Part shown: positions 63,661-64,000 of the stretch, one piece after another | Numbering within the stretch: the stretch's first letter is position 1 | How the letters are laid out: the number at the start of each line of letters is the position of its first letter | Assembly (NCBI GenBank): GCA_028023455.1 | Contig: JAQFVV010000512.1 | Span: forward strand, 372,001-436,000 | Source of the DNA: Epiperipatus broadwayi | Taxonomy: Eukaryota; Onychophora; Udeonychophora; Euonychophora; Peripatidae | Length of the DNA stretch: 64,000 nucleotides | Reading direction: 5' to 3' | Made by a program: the position numbers and the translations under genes | Notes under the pieces: model-generated | The model's input: the letters and a program-made list of their open reading frames with translations, nothing else | Database searches by the model: none | Told to the model about the DNA's origin: nothing

Positions 63661-64000
63661 AATAAGCCTGTGTTTCAGCTATAAGATATGTTTGTATATG
63701 AAAATTGAAATATTTTGCTATAATTTATTGTACATGGATTAACAAAGAAGGCTTTGAAAATACAGAAATTATCTTATGACATAATTAATTTTAAAAGTAG
63801 ATAAATGAAGAGAATATTAAAATATAAAAAAATTCTTTATTTAATATTCAATTTTTATTGATAGGCATGAAATTTGTGTCGTTTTTGATTAACAGAATAG
63901 ACTTTATTTTTAGAGTATGTTATCATGAGGAGATGGGCACATGTCCCAATTTGGTTGCTTCAATATTTTGCCTTTTTGCTGAATGGAATTTAGAGTAAGC
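63661..64000. other. AT-rich sequence, no gene seen
   Basis: No recognised element up to the window edge. Confidence 0.5.

Overview
The window is extremely AT-rich, non-coding-looking eukaryotic DNA packed with long microsatellites ((TA)n, (AAT)n, (GATA)n, (GGTA)n) and retroelements. I could not support any host protein exon, rRNA or functional tRNA gene. The mix of intact non-LTR retrotransposons, Penelope-like fragments with GIY-YIG domains, Ty3/gypsy-like LTRs and tRNA-derived SINEs points to a metazoan, most likely an invertebrate with a repeat-rich genome. The sequence alone does not name the species. The window probably lies in an intergenic region or a very large intron.

Layout. 0-9 kb: a tRNA-derived SINE with a perfect 13-bp target duplication, a copy of a dispersed repeat carrying a hammerhead-ribozyme-like motif (called family W here), then several kb of plain AT-rich sequence. 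9.2-11.2 kb: a solo LTR. 13.05-13.34 kb: a G-rich tetranucleotide array. 18.0-19.0 kb: a broken Penelope-like element. 19.24-25.83 kb: a complete but non-autonomous LTR retrotransposon on the minus strand (two 1.6-kb LTRs, 4-bp target duplication ATAC, polypurine tract, decayed gag, no pol). 26.8-27.3 kb: an inverted-repeat element. 29-34.2 kb: a graveyard of decayed LINEs with nested insertions, including two LINE 3' ends facing each other between (TA)n arrays. 35.25-36.3 kb: a tandem W copy. 37.87-38.27 kb: a foldback element. 38.33-41.63 kb: an RTE-like LINE with an intact 960-aa ORF. 41.64-43.70 kb: a second solo LTR of the 9.2-kb family. 44.2-44.8 kb: a GATA array. 45.8-46.4 kb: a Penelope-like fragment between inverted arms. 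47.65-47.83 kb: a MITE. 53.7-62.7 kb: a chain of LINE copies joined through (AAT)n arrays, among them a 4-kb two-ORF LINE with both frames open. 62.95-63.66 kb: a 338-bp palindrome and another W copy.

How the parts relate. The only genes that look functional are three retrotransposon ORFs: the RTE-like endonuclease/RT, and ORF1 plus ORF2 of the (AAT)-associated LINE. Two themes stand out. First, mobile elements repeatedly sit inside simple repeats: LTR elements and the RTE in TA-rich tracts, four LINE copies of at least two types in (AAT)n. Second, family W has a CUGAUGA / stem II / GAAA-like core in several copies, with base pairing in stem II kept by compensatory changes and at least one tandem arrangement with about 540 bp between cores. 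That is the organisation expected of a self-cleaving, hammerhead-bearing retroelement.
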